From: Lepidonotus clava
Lineage: Eukaryota > Annelida > Polychaeta > Phyllodocida > Polynoidae
Direction: 5' to 3'
DNA: 64,000 nucleotides
Assembly (NCBI GenBank): GCA_936440205.1
Contig: OW387147.1
Location: 34,869,629-34,933,628 of the forward strand
A program made the position numbers and the translations under genes. The notes below the pieces were generated by a model. It was not told where the DNA came from, ran no database searches, and was given only the letters and a program-made list of their open reading frames with translations. Each line of letters starts with the position of its first letter. The stretch's first letter is position 1. This document shows positions 1 to 10,739 of this stretch, piece after piece.

Positions 1-534
1 AAATACCGGCCCTGGAGGGGGTAATGTAGACAGGTGGGGCCCCAGCTAATCAGACCAATCTACTGGTCCTGTGTATACATATATCTCTTCATTCGTGAAC
101 TATCATCATTTTCCCCTAGATAGGTTGAGTTGACCACTGTCGACAAGGACCTATGACGAAATTGGATCGGAGATGAAATATATGAACTTTCTTGCATACC
201 AAAAGCAAAAGCAACATCTATTTGTTGTGGACTTTGCCCTTGTAATTAGAATCATATTATATATATTACTGTTTCTGTATGTTTGTCATGGGTTAACGTT
301 TGTTCTTCTCTTCTCTCCACCACCGCTTAGTACCTATTACTTTGATTTTTTACATGTCCGTCAGATCAATTACTATGTTTGATGGACTATTGATAGCCCA
401 TGATCCATGGTATGTCACAAAGCTTATGAGCCATTATTGCTCTCAAGCTTGTCATCATCACGTCTACACGAACAGTCCGTTAAAATTATGGTGGTTTATA
501 ATAGTAGTGTATATATTTATTATATTAAAATTCG
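1..534. other. Non-coding left edge
   Basis: No convincing gene. The first 60 bases are GC-rich and carry GGAGGGGGTAATG, which recurs near 59286 in another GC-rich island. The remainder is AT-rich. It may include the 5' part of the LINE that follows, but no ORF1 product is visible. Confidence 0.5.
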
Positions 535-2463
535 ATGACCGGTAGTGCTGAGCGTATCAAGGGGTTGAGCTTTGTTCACGTGAACATTCGTAGTTTAAAT
601 GAATTATCGGTCAGCCTAAACAGATTTGATGTTATCGCTGTAACAGAGACATGGTTGACTGATCTGATCCCAAATGGAATGATTGGACTTGATGGTTTTT
701 CTATTTTTAGACAGGATCGGTGTCATGGCCAAGATGGTTTAAAAAACCGAGGAGGTGGTATAGTTATCTATGTTCGGCATGAGATTGCTAAATACTCACA
801 TATTTTATCGGTGTATTCGTCCGTCACCAAGAATCTTGAACAGTGCTGGCTCTATATAAATTCCCCAAATCGTATACCTATCTGTCTGTGTGCATCTTAT
901 AGACCCCCGGCAGGCTCTACCTCTGAATGCCTGAAGGAACTATCCTTATCTATGGATAATATATCCCTTAATTTTAAGAAATATGAGTTAATAATTCTGG
1001 GGGATTTAAACATTGATTATAAGAAAACTAGGCTAACGGGTTGCATCCAATTGAAGAGATTTGAGCGGAAATACAATCTCAAGCAATTTATTACGGACCC
1101 GACTAGAGTAACAAATAAGGTGAAAAGTACAATTGATTTAATTTTAACAGATATGGACTCTGTAAGCTCCACTGGAGTACTTCCCATTTTAATAGCCGAC
1201 CACTTTCCAGTTTTCTTAATAAAAAAGAAGGAAAAAGTGGACAAATCATTTAAACTAATTACAGGTAGAAGCTACCGACATTATGACCATCATATATTCC
1301 AAAAATTGATCTTGGATGATTGTAGATGGAAGGATTATTGGCTGAAAGGTTTAGAACCAAATGATCTATGGCATATAATGTTAGATATCATAACTGACGC
1401 TGCAAACACTGTTTGTCCTATGGTAAAGATTAGAATTCGGAATAAAACTCCAAGCTGGTTTACACACGATATAATTGAGGCTGTAAATCAGAAACGGGAA
1501 CTTATTAAGCTCCTACAAAATGATAACTCTGATCACAACTTTTCAAAATTTAAGGAATGCAAGACCAGGGTCAGAAAATTGATTTATAAATCAAAATTGG
1601 AGGCTGTAACTGCCACACTGAATGAAAATAGAAAGGACCCGAGGCGTTTCTGGTATTGTTTGAATAATAATTTAGGTTTAAATAATAGGAAATCTACCAC
1701 GCAATGCACTCAAATCAGAGATGGTGATGGAATTATTCTACATGGTGAGGGCCTATGTAATTATTTAAGTAATTACTATGCCAACAATGGTTCGAGACTT
1801 GCCCTAGCCTTTGATCCTATGTTTAGTTTAGATGAGGATTGGTTCCCTAAGATCAACACTAAATTTCAATTTAAGTTTATTCCAATGGAAATTGTGTCGA
1901 AGCTAATTAAGGAAATCGACATCCATAAATCTTCAGGAGTTGAGGGAGTGAACTCTGAATTAATGAGGGATGCGTTATCTATATTGACAATAGAACTAAC
2001 CCATTTGTTTAATCAATCTATATCCTTAAACCTGTTCCCGGACTCATGGGCAGTGGGTACTATTATCCCAATCCCGAAAGATGGAGATCCCCTTGAAGCA
2101 AACAATTGGAGACCAATTACTATCCTACCCTTACCAGGCAAACTATTAGAGAAAGCTGTTCATTTCCAAATTTATAATTATCTAGAAGATAATGCTCTGC
2201 TACATGTCAAACAACATGGCTTTAGAAAAAACTTGAGTACTTCAACTGCAATTTTTAAGGTAGTTAAATCTTTCTTTGACTATTATGATAGGAAACTAAA
2301 CACTAGTTGCATTCTTATTGACTATTCAAAAGCTTTTGAAACACTAGACCACGTTATTTTGCTTAACAAACTAGGTAAATATGGTTTTTCCTCGGAATCA
2401 GTGAACTCTGGGACCTCTATTTTTTATTGTATATGTAAACGATTTACTGTATTATATGACTAG
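535..2463 (+). pseudogene. LINE ORF2, endonuclease and N-terminal RT part
   Basis: Residues 1-230 form an exonuclease/endonuclease/phosphatase fold: HVNIRS, VTETWL (about residue 36), YRPPAG, GDLNIDY (about 157) and ADHFPVF (about 222) match the catalytic motifs of LINE endonucleases. RT motifs follow: WRPITILPL, HGFRKNLST and IDYSKAFETLDH (motif A, with Glu where Asp usually follows Phe). After KYGF the frame changes. The segment that should carry the SYL...GVPQGSVL block, roughly 40-50 residues, is missing, and the last residues of this frame are out-of-frame read of GPLFFIVYVNDL. The RT domain is therefore broken by an internal deletion with frame loss near 2400-2412. Confidence 0.88.
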
Positions 2464-3307
2464 AGAAAGTGCTATCGAAATTGAAATGTATGCGGATGAT
2501 ACTATTCTGTACTCGGGTAACTTGGATCCAGCATTAGCCATTGAAAGAAGTGAAGAAGCGCTACGTAAAGTTAGGTTATGGTGTGATGCAAATAAAATTA
2601 CTATTAATTTTCAAAAAACTCAACACATGTTAATTGCGATAAATGATCAGATAAGTCTAAGTGTCTCTGACATGCGAGTAAACGCAAATGGATGTGTACT
2701 CCAAAATGTCAACACCTATAAATATTTAGGTGTACATCTGGATAATAAATTAAATATGGAAAAGATGGTGGATGCAAGTTACAATAAGGCGAATAGGAAA
2801 TTATATTTATTAAAACAAATACGACCATTTCTATCGAGGTCCGTTGCAAATCTGGTCTACAAAACCTGCATATTGCCTCTTTTAGACTATGCAGATTTTC
2901 TGGTGGATACATGTACCCAGGCAAAGATCGAATATCTTGAGTCGATCCAAAAGAGAGCTTTGTGGACAATTGATAATAAACAACACATAGGTATGCGTTA
3001 TGATGATTTACTAGCATTATATGGCCACAGGCGTCTCAATGAGAGGAGAACTGAACATCTTCTGTCAATTATGTATAGACAGAGCCATATAAGGGAGAAT
3101 TTATATACTGAAAAATCCAATATTGTATTAAGAAACTCAAACAAGATTAAATTTAAGACCTCGTTTACTATGTTGTCAAAGGTCCAGCAAAGCCCTTTCT
3201 ATAGAGGAGTACGACTCTGGGATAGGTTGCCTGAAAATATACAGCGAGCAACAACAAAAGTAAAATTCAAATCACTATGGAAGAAATCACGGATTGATTT
3301 GATCTAG
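2456..3307 (+). pseudogene. LINE ORF2, C-terminal RT part with YADD
   Basis: This is the continuation of the same ORF2 in another frame. It opens with MYADDTILYSG, the RT catalytic motif C. It then has the thumb/connection region (TYKYLGVHLD, ILPLLDYADF, MYRQS) and ends with the RLWDRLPENIQRATTKVKFK tail typical of CR1/Jockey C-termini. Reading upstream of the first Met in this frame gives GPLFFIVYVNDL, so the domain itself starts before 2456. The 209-residue remnant at 48904-49533 aligns with it throughout. Confidence 0.88.
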
Positions 3308-3613
3308 ACCATTTGACTGTCTCACACGAGAAATTATTACTCTATTGTGGTATTGTTGGCTGATTTTTTGGGCTATCCCTAATAAGGTACTGGGTATTTA
3401 ATTATATTTGAATGTTATGGTACTATAGGTAATATAAAAAATTTCTAAGGACTGTTCGTGTAGGTATTTTCTGTTGTACTGTCAATTTGTATATACGTTA
3501 ACCTCATCTAACTCATCTCAATGTATTACATTATCATAAATCCAAGGACAACTGGAAGAACATAAACCTTGTGTATGTGAAGTTGTGAACAAATAAAAAA
3601 AAAAAAAAAAAAA

Positions 3614-4376
3614 TATAGACGATGTGCAGATAACGCCACATTTTAAGATGCCATTATCACCATGTTGGTGATCAATGCACAAGTTTTATTTTTGACATCA
3701 ATCACTGTTATTCATAATCCATCAATTTCTACGAAACATGTTCATGCCCAAAACATGAGAAATTAGTCTATGAAATTGTAGGCGTCATTACCATTACTTG
3801 GAACTGAATTACACATTCATGGTTAAAATGACAAAATGGAGATCGACAAACAGTTTCCCCTGGGCATATATGCAAAGGGTTTATATGACCGGTAGCCAGG
3901 TGGATATGACACACCTCTATGGCTCACCTCCCCCTCCTATCACACTCACCTGCCCTCTACTAAGTAATAGGAGTGGGCTTGGCAAGAATATTTGGCTTGT
4001 CAATTCAAAGCTCTGAAATAAATACGTTTGATATTTATGAAAGACTGTGCATTTCTATATTTTGAGTTCCTGTTTTCGCTTAAAATCAACTTGGTAACGA
4101 CTGAACAAAGATCGATTCTGTAACATCATTTTTGTTACTTTGTTTGTGTTATTGTATCACATGATATCTATAAAACGTCTATTTGGTATCAGAACTTTAT
4201 TACTTTAACACACCCCAACATTTTTATCAATCTAAGTTGATAAACGCTTTATGTACCCGACCCATGTGTTCAATGGTTCAGATATACACCCTTTGATAAA
4301 AACATAGGTATGAACAATATTCCTTGAACAAAACAAACCATAAAAATCCTATAGGATCAGGTGCTGCATGTCGTCT
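3614..4376. other. Non-coding interval
   Basis: AT-rich, with a short pyrimidine-rich patch at 3918-3960. No gene, RNA or clear repeat found. Confidence 0.5.
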
Positions 4377-4383
4377 TGATGAC

Positions 4384-5673
4384 CAGTCGCGGATTTAGGG
4401 GGTCCGTGGGGGGCGCATGCCCCCCCTTTTTTAGCCAAAATTTGGAATTTTTTTAATATGAAATGATTCTGCCCAGAGGGCAGGGGGAAATTTTCCGAAT
4501 TGCACGCCCCCCCCCCCCCCCTTTGTTAAGGCACTAAGTGACAAAAGGGCACTAAATGACAAAATCTGAATTTTTGTCACTTAGTGCCACCTTTAAGGCA
4601 CTAAGTGACAAAAACTTCAATTGACACTAAGTGACAAAAACTTTAACCAACAAACATTTTGTCATTTGATTAATTGATTACAAGAAATGTTTTATTTTGT
4701 TTTAATCAATTAATAATAATTTTGTTTTAATTAATTGATAATAAGAAATGATTGCCAATAAATGATTTATTAAGAAATAGATAATTAATAGATGAATAAA
4801 AAGTGATTAATAGAGACCAAAAATAATATTTATTCATGAATAAGTGATAAATAAATAAATACTTATATATTCAATATCAATAAATAATTAGTAAATAAAT
4901 GATATAATCAATAGATAAAATTAGTTAGTTAGTAATAAAAAATCATAAATCATAAATCATTAAACAAATGAACATTAAAAAAATCAATAATAAATCACCT
5001 ATAGATAATGGAAATAAATTAATAATTATGACTAAAAGTTAATTAATCATGATTAATAAATAAAAAATGAAGATAATAGATAGATAAGTTTTCAGTAAAT
5101 GAATAAATAAATAAGTCATCAATAATCAAATTAAAATCAATAATAAATGAATAACAACAATCAACGAATAAATTAAAAATAATTAAAAAAAGGTTAAATT
5201 AATAGATAAATAAAAAAATACTTGATGAATAGATAAAGGGACACTGAATAATCAATGATAAAGATGAAGTAAAGGGCAAAAGATTTGTAACTTAGTTATT
5301 TATAAATGAATGAATAAATTATTCATCAATAATTAATCAATTAATCAATTAATTCTTGTATAATTAATAAATAAAAACAATTATCAAAGATAAAAATAAT
5401 TAATCAATAAATAGATAGAAAATAATAAATTAAAAATTAAAAATCAATCAATGAATAAATAAAAAGAGACTAAGTAATTAATAACAAAAAGAAAGCAAAT
5501 GGCAAAAGTTTTGTCATTTAGTGTCTTTACCACATAAGGACGTTTTTGTCACTTAGTGCCTTTAGGTAGGCACTAAGTGACAAAAAGGCACTAAGTGACA
5601 AAATTTTGCCACTTAGTGCCTTTTGTCACTTAGTGCCTTAACACCCCTTTGAAAATTTCTGGATCCGCCCCTG
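4384..5673. mobile_element. TIR DNA element (CGGATCCAG-type) split by a nested element
   Basis: The left end reads CAGTCGCGGATTTAG and the right end, reverse-complemented, CAGGGGCGGATCCAG. Both lead into G/C homopolymer runs. The direct repeat TGATGACC (4377-4384 and 5672-5679) touches both ends and is the likely target-site duplication, although it overlaps the terminal bases. The TIR resembles those of hAT-like non-autonomous elements; that assignment is inference. No transposase is present. The outer element is only about 180 bp; the rest is the nested insertion. A second member lies at 18682-19069. Confidence 0.65.
4530..5637. mobile_element. Nested TTAA-flanked element built from a 17-mer in both orientations
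   Basis: Both ends are flanked by TTAA (4526-4529 and 5638-5641). Termini begin GGCACTAAGTGACAAAA and end in its reverse complement. About eleven exact or near copies of this 17-mer occur in the two roughly 130-bp arms, in alternating orientation. The 850-bp centre is extremely AT-rich low-complexity sequence (TAAATAAT-like). A TTAA target is typical of piggyBac and Kolobok elements. The GG start fits Kolobok-like ends better than piggyBac CCY ends. There is no transposase. The arms could fold into multiple hairpins. Confidence 0.7.
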
Positions 5674-5679
5674 ATGACC

Positions 5680-6600
5680 CTATCGTTAAAGTGATTTGCA
5701 CTCGACCTTCCTATCTGTCACCTGATGACAATGGGAAAGAGAGTACCCTAAACCTGATCGTTAAATACCCTGATGTGGAAAAAATATACGGTCTATCTAA
5801 ATGTCAAATCAATGTCATGGTATTGTGGTTCTGCATGGTTATAGCTATACAGTTGGTTCTGTAGCTCCCTTTGTCTGTTCTACTATTGGCCATTTCTCAA
5901 GGAGAGTCGCTTATGTATTAAGCATAATTCTTAAAGCATAAAACCTGAACTATAGAAGGATCATACCGCTAAAACTCGACGATTTCCCACAGGCCGAGTA
6001 CATTAGACTCTGTTTACGACCCGTATGACGGCCTTAATCCTGCCCTCTAACGGGCCCCCACCGACACGACTCCCGCAGCGACACCTACCGCCGGCCGCCG
6101 CTATGTATATCAACGCCCTCTGGTGGTGTGTGTGGTGGGGGGGGGGGTACAGCCGGCCCCGTTACCTGCTCACAACCCCCTCAGTCCCTGGAGGAGCCGC
6201 TCGGGAGCAGCTCACCCCCATCCCTACCAGCCTCTCCCACCTTTGGCTCCCCCTGTCCTCCTTCAACCAAGTACTGTATGTTGCGCATAGAGTAAACTGA
6301 TGCAATGCATCCAGAAAAGTTAATACAATAGATGGATAGATAGATGGATTTTAATTGCAAAAAACATGTTATAAGTGTTTTTCATCAATTTGGGCAAAGG
6401 ACGCGCTTTGCATAAGTCCAGCTGTAATATAGAAATTAATGGTGTGTATTTGTCATTCTTTACTGATCTGTGCCGATTTGAGACTATCGATATTTACATT
6501 AACTTCAGAATATGTAAATGCATGTACTAAGTAAGTTTGCATTTCAGGTAAGTACATGTATGTAAACAGTAAATGACTTCCTATTCATGACCGGTTTACT
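5680..6600. other. Non-coding interval with GC-rich island
   Basis: 6025-6265 is strongly GC-rich, includes a G12-type run near 6137 and one GAGCAGCTC (6205-6213). It has open reading by composition only. The flanks are AT-rich. Confidence 0.45.
6524..6555 (+). promoter_or_regulatory. Candidate recursive (ratchet) splice site
   Basis: A TACTAAG branch-point-like motif is followed 18 bases later by TTTGCATTTCAG, directly abutting GTAAGTA (junction 6547|6548). An acceptor joined to a strong donor is the signature of a zero-length recursive exon. It lies upstream of the large exon at 7039-10350, so it could act in that gene's 5' intron. The motif match is direct; use is inference. Confidence 0.35.
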
Positions 6601-6965
6601 GTCCCGCAGTGGCCAAGGAAGCGGGCGATAAATGTTTGCTCATCCTACCGAAATGCCCACTCAGACTTCTGGTCCTGAAACTAACCGGTGTCCGCCCGAC
6701 GCCCCATACCCCTCCCACCCCGACCCCAGACATCGCCACCTCATACCTCCGCTGCCGACCGGCGAGCACCGCTTCTAGGAACATCGGCCCGCCGGCTACA
6801 GGCGCGACCTACTCCTGCCCAACTGCTCGGAGCTGCTCGGGATCTGCTCAGGGGCCGGCTGGTGCTCACACACGTCTAGCAGCAGAGGCCCGACCACGCC
6901 GGGGGCCGAGCAGGTACAGCTACACACTCACACACACACGGGGCTGCGTTGTAAGACTACCAGGC
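6601..6965 (+). other. GC-rich island upstream of the 1017-residue gene (possible promoter or 5' exon)
   Basis: About 360 bp of GC-rich sequence, pyrimidine-rich, with GAGCTGCTC at 6830-6838. The left edge resembles an acceptor (TGTCCCGCAG, about 6600-6609) and a donor-like GCAG|GTACAG lies near 6913. No ATG-initiated frame looks convincing. It may be the CpG-rich promoter/first exon of the gene starting at 7269, or non-coding. Confidence 0.35.
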
Positions 6966-7019
6966 AGGTGCTCGTTTAATAATCACTGTCACAGGAGGAA
7001 CTGAAGTTATATTAGAAAC

Positions 7020-7038
7020 CGTTACGCGTTAATTTCAG
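7020..7038 (+). promoter_or_regulatory. Candidate 3' splice site of the large exon
   Basis: GCGTTAATTTCAG ends at 7038, giving an exon start at 7039 and about 230 nt of 5' UTR before the ATG. The pyrimidine tract is weak. A transcription start inside this stretch is the alternative. Confidence 0.35.
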
Positions 7039-7268
7039 GAGTAATAGGAGGATTTATTGGTGGACTACTTCTAGGATAAGGCTGGAGCCAATGCGGAGGT
7101 AGGACTGGTGGAGATTATTCAGAGGTAGAGGATTATATTATCTAGGTCGCGTTTTCGAAGGCTGGACGCCAGAAGTGAGGCAGCATACAGTCGGAGCCTA
7201 ATCCTGCCCGGAGCAGAGACTAATCTACCCCCTACTACCACACCTCGCCTAGAAACCAACCGGTTGCC

Positions 7269-10200
7269 ATGGAGAGCGGAGACGGAGGGGAGGCCGCCGG
7301 AGCAACGACCAAGATGGCGGCCACTGCCGGGCTCACCAACGGGCACGTGAACGGGGCGGACGGGGCGGCGGCGGCCGGGTCGGAGGGGGCCGGGGGGGAG
7401 GTGGTCACCAGGTCCAAACCCCAGGTCACCGAATCCTGCCGCAGCTCCGAGAAAATCGGCGAGAACTCGTCGGACGTGGAGCGCTTCAAGTCGAAGCTGA
7501 CCGAGTTCACCGACACGGGGAAGGGGTCGTCGGCCCAGGAGAAGCAGTACGAGGAGAACGCCCTGAAGGCGATGAGTGAGAGGACGGACGACTCGGAGCT
7601 GTCCTCCAACACGGAGACCCGCCTGGCCCAGCGGGAGCGTACGGAGACGGACGACGCCACCGGGGCCGTCACCAAGTCGCACTTCTCGGAGAACCAGGAC
7701 AAGAAACACGAGAAGTCGTCCAAGGCCACGGAGAAGGTGGGCGACATGACGGCCACCATGGAGACTTCAGAGACGTCGCACCAGAAGTCGGCCGTGTCGG
7801 TGGACGCCTCGGCCGACGGGTCGCACTCCGTGCTGGTCGACCAGGGCAACGACACCTCCAGTAAGTCCGTGGAGGAGATCACCGAGGGCAACTTCAAGGG
7901 CACGCGCAAGGTGGAGAGGTCCAAGTCGGAGCGGCAGATGGAGTTCACGTCGCACTCGGGGGGTAACGGGGGCAGCAGCCTCCAGGGCGGGGGGGTGCCT
8001 CCTCCAGGGGTGGACATGGGCAGGCAGTTCGACGACCTCTTCGGCTCCAGGGGCGAGCAGCTCACCAAGGACCGCGACAAACGAAGTGTGAGTTTCGCGG
8101 AGAAGTACGGCGGCGAGGAAGACCTTGGCCGAGGTGGTGAGAGGCTGAGAGGGGAGCCTTACTACGAGGACGACCTGGACTACGAGGACGACGCCGCCCT
8201 GGGCTACGGGGGTCAGCAGCCGCCGCCCCGTCAGCGGGGGATGGGCGGAGGGGGAGGGTCGCTCGACTACGAGGATTACAACAGGGGCAGCAGTAGCGCC
8301 TACTCCTCATCCTCCATGTCCAGTTCCTCCTCCCGCACCCAGAGGCAGCAGCAGACCAGCTATCTGGACGAGCCGGACGAGTACCGGAAGGCCTCCTGGG
8401 GGCTGTCCACCGACCGGAGGACGGCCGACGACCTGGTGGCGCGCGTCCTGTCCGAGTCGCGCGGCGGGCCCTCCTCCTCCTACAGAACCCCACCACCTGC
8501 CCGCCGCTACGAGGACGACCTTCCCTCCTACACCCCGGTCTCCTCCAGGTACTCCGGGGGCGTGCCCAGGTACAGGTCGATGGACGAGGACGTGAGAGGG
8601 TCCTACTCCCCCTACTCCCCGTCCCCCTCCCCGTCCGCTCTGAAAAAGGACAACGTCTTCAAGGTGGACATGGGGGACGGCGGCGGCGGCCGGGTGGGCG
8701 GCGGCGGTAAAAGTAATATGGTGATAGAGGAAGAGGAGGAGTCGATGGAGAGTTACAGTAGTAAGTCGTCCCTGGACAGCTCCCGTCTCAGGGAGAGCAC
8801 CAACGGGCAGGGCAGGGTGAGTATAGGCGACGACTTCCAGCTGGGCCCTCTCCCCGCCCCGCGCCGCCCGGCCCCCAAGGAGGAGATGTCGCTGCTCGAC
8901 CGGCGCCTGGCCAGCATGGGCTTCGACACCAAGCTAGGCCAGCAGTGCTACGTGAAGAAGGACAGCGGCAACAACGAGGGCTACGTGGAGACCACCTACA
9001 TCAGTAAGACCAAGCCGCCGGGCTTCATGGCCAAGGAGGAGGACGACGACATGGACCACGAGATCGAGGCCCTGAGGAGCAACTTCCGGGACAGTTTACA
9101 GCGGCGTACCCGGATCATGGCGGACGAGTACGAGGACGACGAAGACTCGCTGGCGTCGGGGGGTAGCGCGTCCGGCGCCGGGTACCGCGCGCGGGGGCGG
9201 ATGGTCCGTCAGCGCTACGTGGACGAGGGCGAGGCGCGGGGCACCCCGCCGCCCCCGCCCGCCCCGCTCATCCCCGACGACGAGTTCATGCCCAAGAAGC
9301 GTCCCGAGACGGAGGAGGTGGTCAAGGAGCGGACCACCGACATCCGCACCATGGTGGAGCGCCAGTCGTCAGCGCTGGAGAAGCTGCGGGATGCGTCGAA
9401 CAGCTTTGACGAGCTGACCAACGAAATCCGCGGCATTAAGCAGCAGCTGATGGAGAACCAACTGAAGAGAAGCTACATCATGCAGGACGACTTCGACCGA
9501 CCCGACGACGACGGGCCGGAACCGCCACGCTACGGCTACGGCGGCTACGGCGGCTCTTCTTACGGCTACGGAGGTTACCGTGGCGGTGCGGACGACGACG
9601 GCTACAGGCCCTACATCCCCCGCAAAGAGCGCATGGAAATGTCCCGATCCCGCTCCATGTACGACGACTCCTACTCCGCCCGCAGCGCCGCCCTGGAGGA
9701 GGAGGACCGCCTCCAGGCCCCGCAGCGGGACGGACCCCCGCCGGGACGCTTCGAGTCGATGCCAGAAGAGGACGACTCTGCGGGGTACGGCTCCCAGCGC
9801 CGTGCCTACGAGAGCAGCAGCACCAGCAGTTACTCCTCCACGGCAGCCCGCTACCTAAGCCGCCCCACCTTCACCCGAGCCAACACCGTCTCCGACTTTA
9901 ACTTTGACCGGCCCAGCTCACCCGTCTTCACCCGTCACGACCGCTACGACCGCCCCAGCACCTTCTCCAGTAGGTTCCTGGACAAGGTCCGGGAGCGGAA
10001 GTCAGCCAGCGTCGTCGGCGGGGGAACTGATACAGATAGTGCCTCCAAGCGCGACCGGCCCTTTAAAAGCCGCTTCCTTAGAGATTCTTTTGCTAGCAGT
10101 TCCTCCTCCACTTCCTCCACCTCTACCTCTACCTCCTACTCCAAGACGAGCAGCGTCAGCTCCAAGGCCACTACTTCCGCCGCCGCTGAGACGTCAGCGT

Positions 10201-10322
10201 CTTCCGGTTCCGGTGGCGGAAGTGATGCGCCCCCGGCAGCGGATGTGAGCAGTCCGGCCGCCCCCTCGCCACCAGAGGGGGCTTCAGACAGTGCCCCCAC
10301 AGAGTCCACGCCCAAGGAGTAG
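7269..10322 (+). CDS. Large low-complexity protein, 1017 aa, function unknown
   Basis: A single long frame with strongly GC-biased third positions in an AT-rich surrounding. Start: ATG in a good context (GCCATGG) with an in-frame stop 48 nt upstream (7221). N-terminus: Gly/Ala-rich. Residues about 80-270: Ser/Thr/Glu/Lys-rich with RSKSER near 217. About 296-312: an acidic DY-rich segment. About 325-480: Gly, Ser and Tyr tracts. About 540-590: the best candidate for a conserved motif (LLDRRLASMGFDTKLGQQ onward). About 675-730: a probable short coiled coil (TDIRTMVERQSSALEKLRD). About 753-775: YGGY repeats. About 935-1000: a Ser/Thr tract. There are several R-x-S and RSRSM phosphosite-like motifs, no signal peptide and no membrane segment. 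It looks like a largely disordered scaffold or cytoskeletal/nuclear protein. I do not recognise the family. Confidence 0.85.
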   Translation: MESGDGGEAAGATTKMAATAGLTNGHVNGADGAAAAGSEGAGGEVVTRSKPQVTESCRSSEKIGENSSDVERFKSKLTEFTDTGKGSSAQEKQYEENALKAMSERTDDSELSSNTETRLAQRERTETDDATGAVTKSHFSENQDKKHEKSSKATEKVGDMTATMETSETSHQKSAVSVDASADGSHSVLVDQGNDTSSKSVEEITEGNFKGTRKVERSKSERQMEFTSHSGGNGGSSLQGGGVPPPGVDMGRQFDDLFGSRGEQLTKDRDKRSVSFAEKYGGEEDLGRGGERLRGEPYYEDDLDYEDDAALGYGGQQPPPRQRGMGGGGGSLDYEDYNRGSSSAYSSSSMSSSSSRTQRQQQTSYLDEPDEYRKASWGLSTDRRTADDLVARVLSESRGGPSSSYRTPPPARRYEDDLPSYTPVSSRYSGGVPRYRSMDEDVRGSYSPYSPSPSPSALKKDNVFKVDMGDGGGGRVGGGGKSNMVIEEEEESMESYSSKSSLDSSRLRESTNGQGRVSIGDDFQLGPLPAPRRPAPKEEMSLLDRRLASMGFDTKLGQQCYVKKDSGNNEGYVETTYISKTKPPGFMAKEEDDDMDHEIEALRSNFRDSLQRRTRIMADEYEDDEDSLASGGSASGAGYRARGRMVRQRYVDEGEARGTPPPPPAPLIPDDEFMPKKRPETEEVVKERTTDIRTMVERQSSALEKLRDASNSFDELTNEIRGIKQQLMENQLKRSYIMQDDFDRPDDDGPEPPRYGYGGYGGSSYGYGGYRGGADDDGYRPYIPRKERMEMSRSRSMYDDSYSARSAALEEEDRLQAPQRDGPPPGRFESMPEEDDSAGYGSQRRAYESSSTSSYSSTAARYLSRPTFTRANTVSDFNFDRPSSPVFTRHDRYDRPSTFSSRFLDKVRERKSASVVGGGTDTDSASKRDRPFKSRFLRDSFASSSSSTSSTSTSTSYSKTSSVSSKATTSAAAETSASSGSGGGSDAPPAADVSSPAAPSPPEGASDSAPTESTPKE

Positions 10323-10346
10323 GCAGGCGGGGATATAGCCAGGTGT

Positions 10347-10357
10347 GATGGTAAGTC
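10347..10357 (+). promoter_or_regulatory. Strong 5' splice site 28 nt after the stop codon
   Basis: GATG|GTAAGTCGG (junction 10350|10351) is a near-perfect donor just past the TAG. It implies that the 3' UTR is spliced to a distant exon. The short stop-to-junction distance would normally escape nonsense-mediated decay (a known roughly 50-nt rule). No AATAAA closely follows the stop. Confidence 0.5.
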
Positions 10358-10739
10358 GGAAAAACAACCTGTCACTTAAGTACATGTGGTCGACTATTTT
10401 TTCTATTTGTGCTTCTACTAATTCCACATATATCTATACAATGAAAATTTGGAACCGAACGCCACTATCAATTCTAATTGGATGCCTTTCTCATAAAACA
10501 TGTTAAAATAGTATAATATCATGACCTCGGCTCATATGACCTTGGCTCTGTTTGGATACGAACCCCATAACCTACAAATCTTATACATGTACATAAGATA
10601 CTCCGAGATTTATAGATGCTTTCGATTTAGCACACTATACATTTTGTTAACAATTGCCTAATTCAGCTTTTCTCGTACCATGAACCAATCAGTTGCGTAC
10701 CTTTGTAGAGACGGTTTCCTTGGTCCTATGAGAAATTAA

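Larger units (their letters stand above)
535..3613 (+). mobile_element. CR1/Jockey-type non-LTR retrotransposon (LINE), nearly full-length ORF2, defective
   Basis: The element encodes an apurinic-type endonuclease followed by a reverse transcriptase and ends in an A-rich tail (about 3590-3613). ORF2 survives as two overlapping pieces. The endonuclease end looks almost complete because the HVNIRS motif lies near residue 16. No ORF1 is visible upstream, so the element is either 5' truncated or ORF1 has decayed. Just before the tail is a CTGGAAGA...GTGAAG block (about 3552-3582), which recurs at two other sites in the window. Order and motifs place it in the Jockey/CR1 group; the exact clade is not resolved. 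I found no clear target-site duplication. Confidence 0.9.

Noticed and set aside
7119-8080. Minus-strand frames of 196 and 281 residues over the first gene
   Set aside because: GC-rich coding DNA has few stops on the opposite strand. Composition and length fit shadows.
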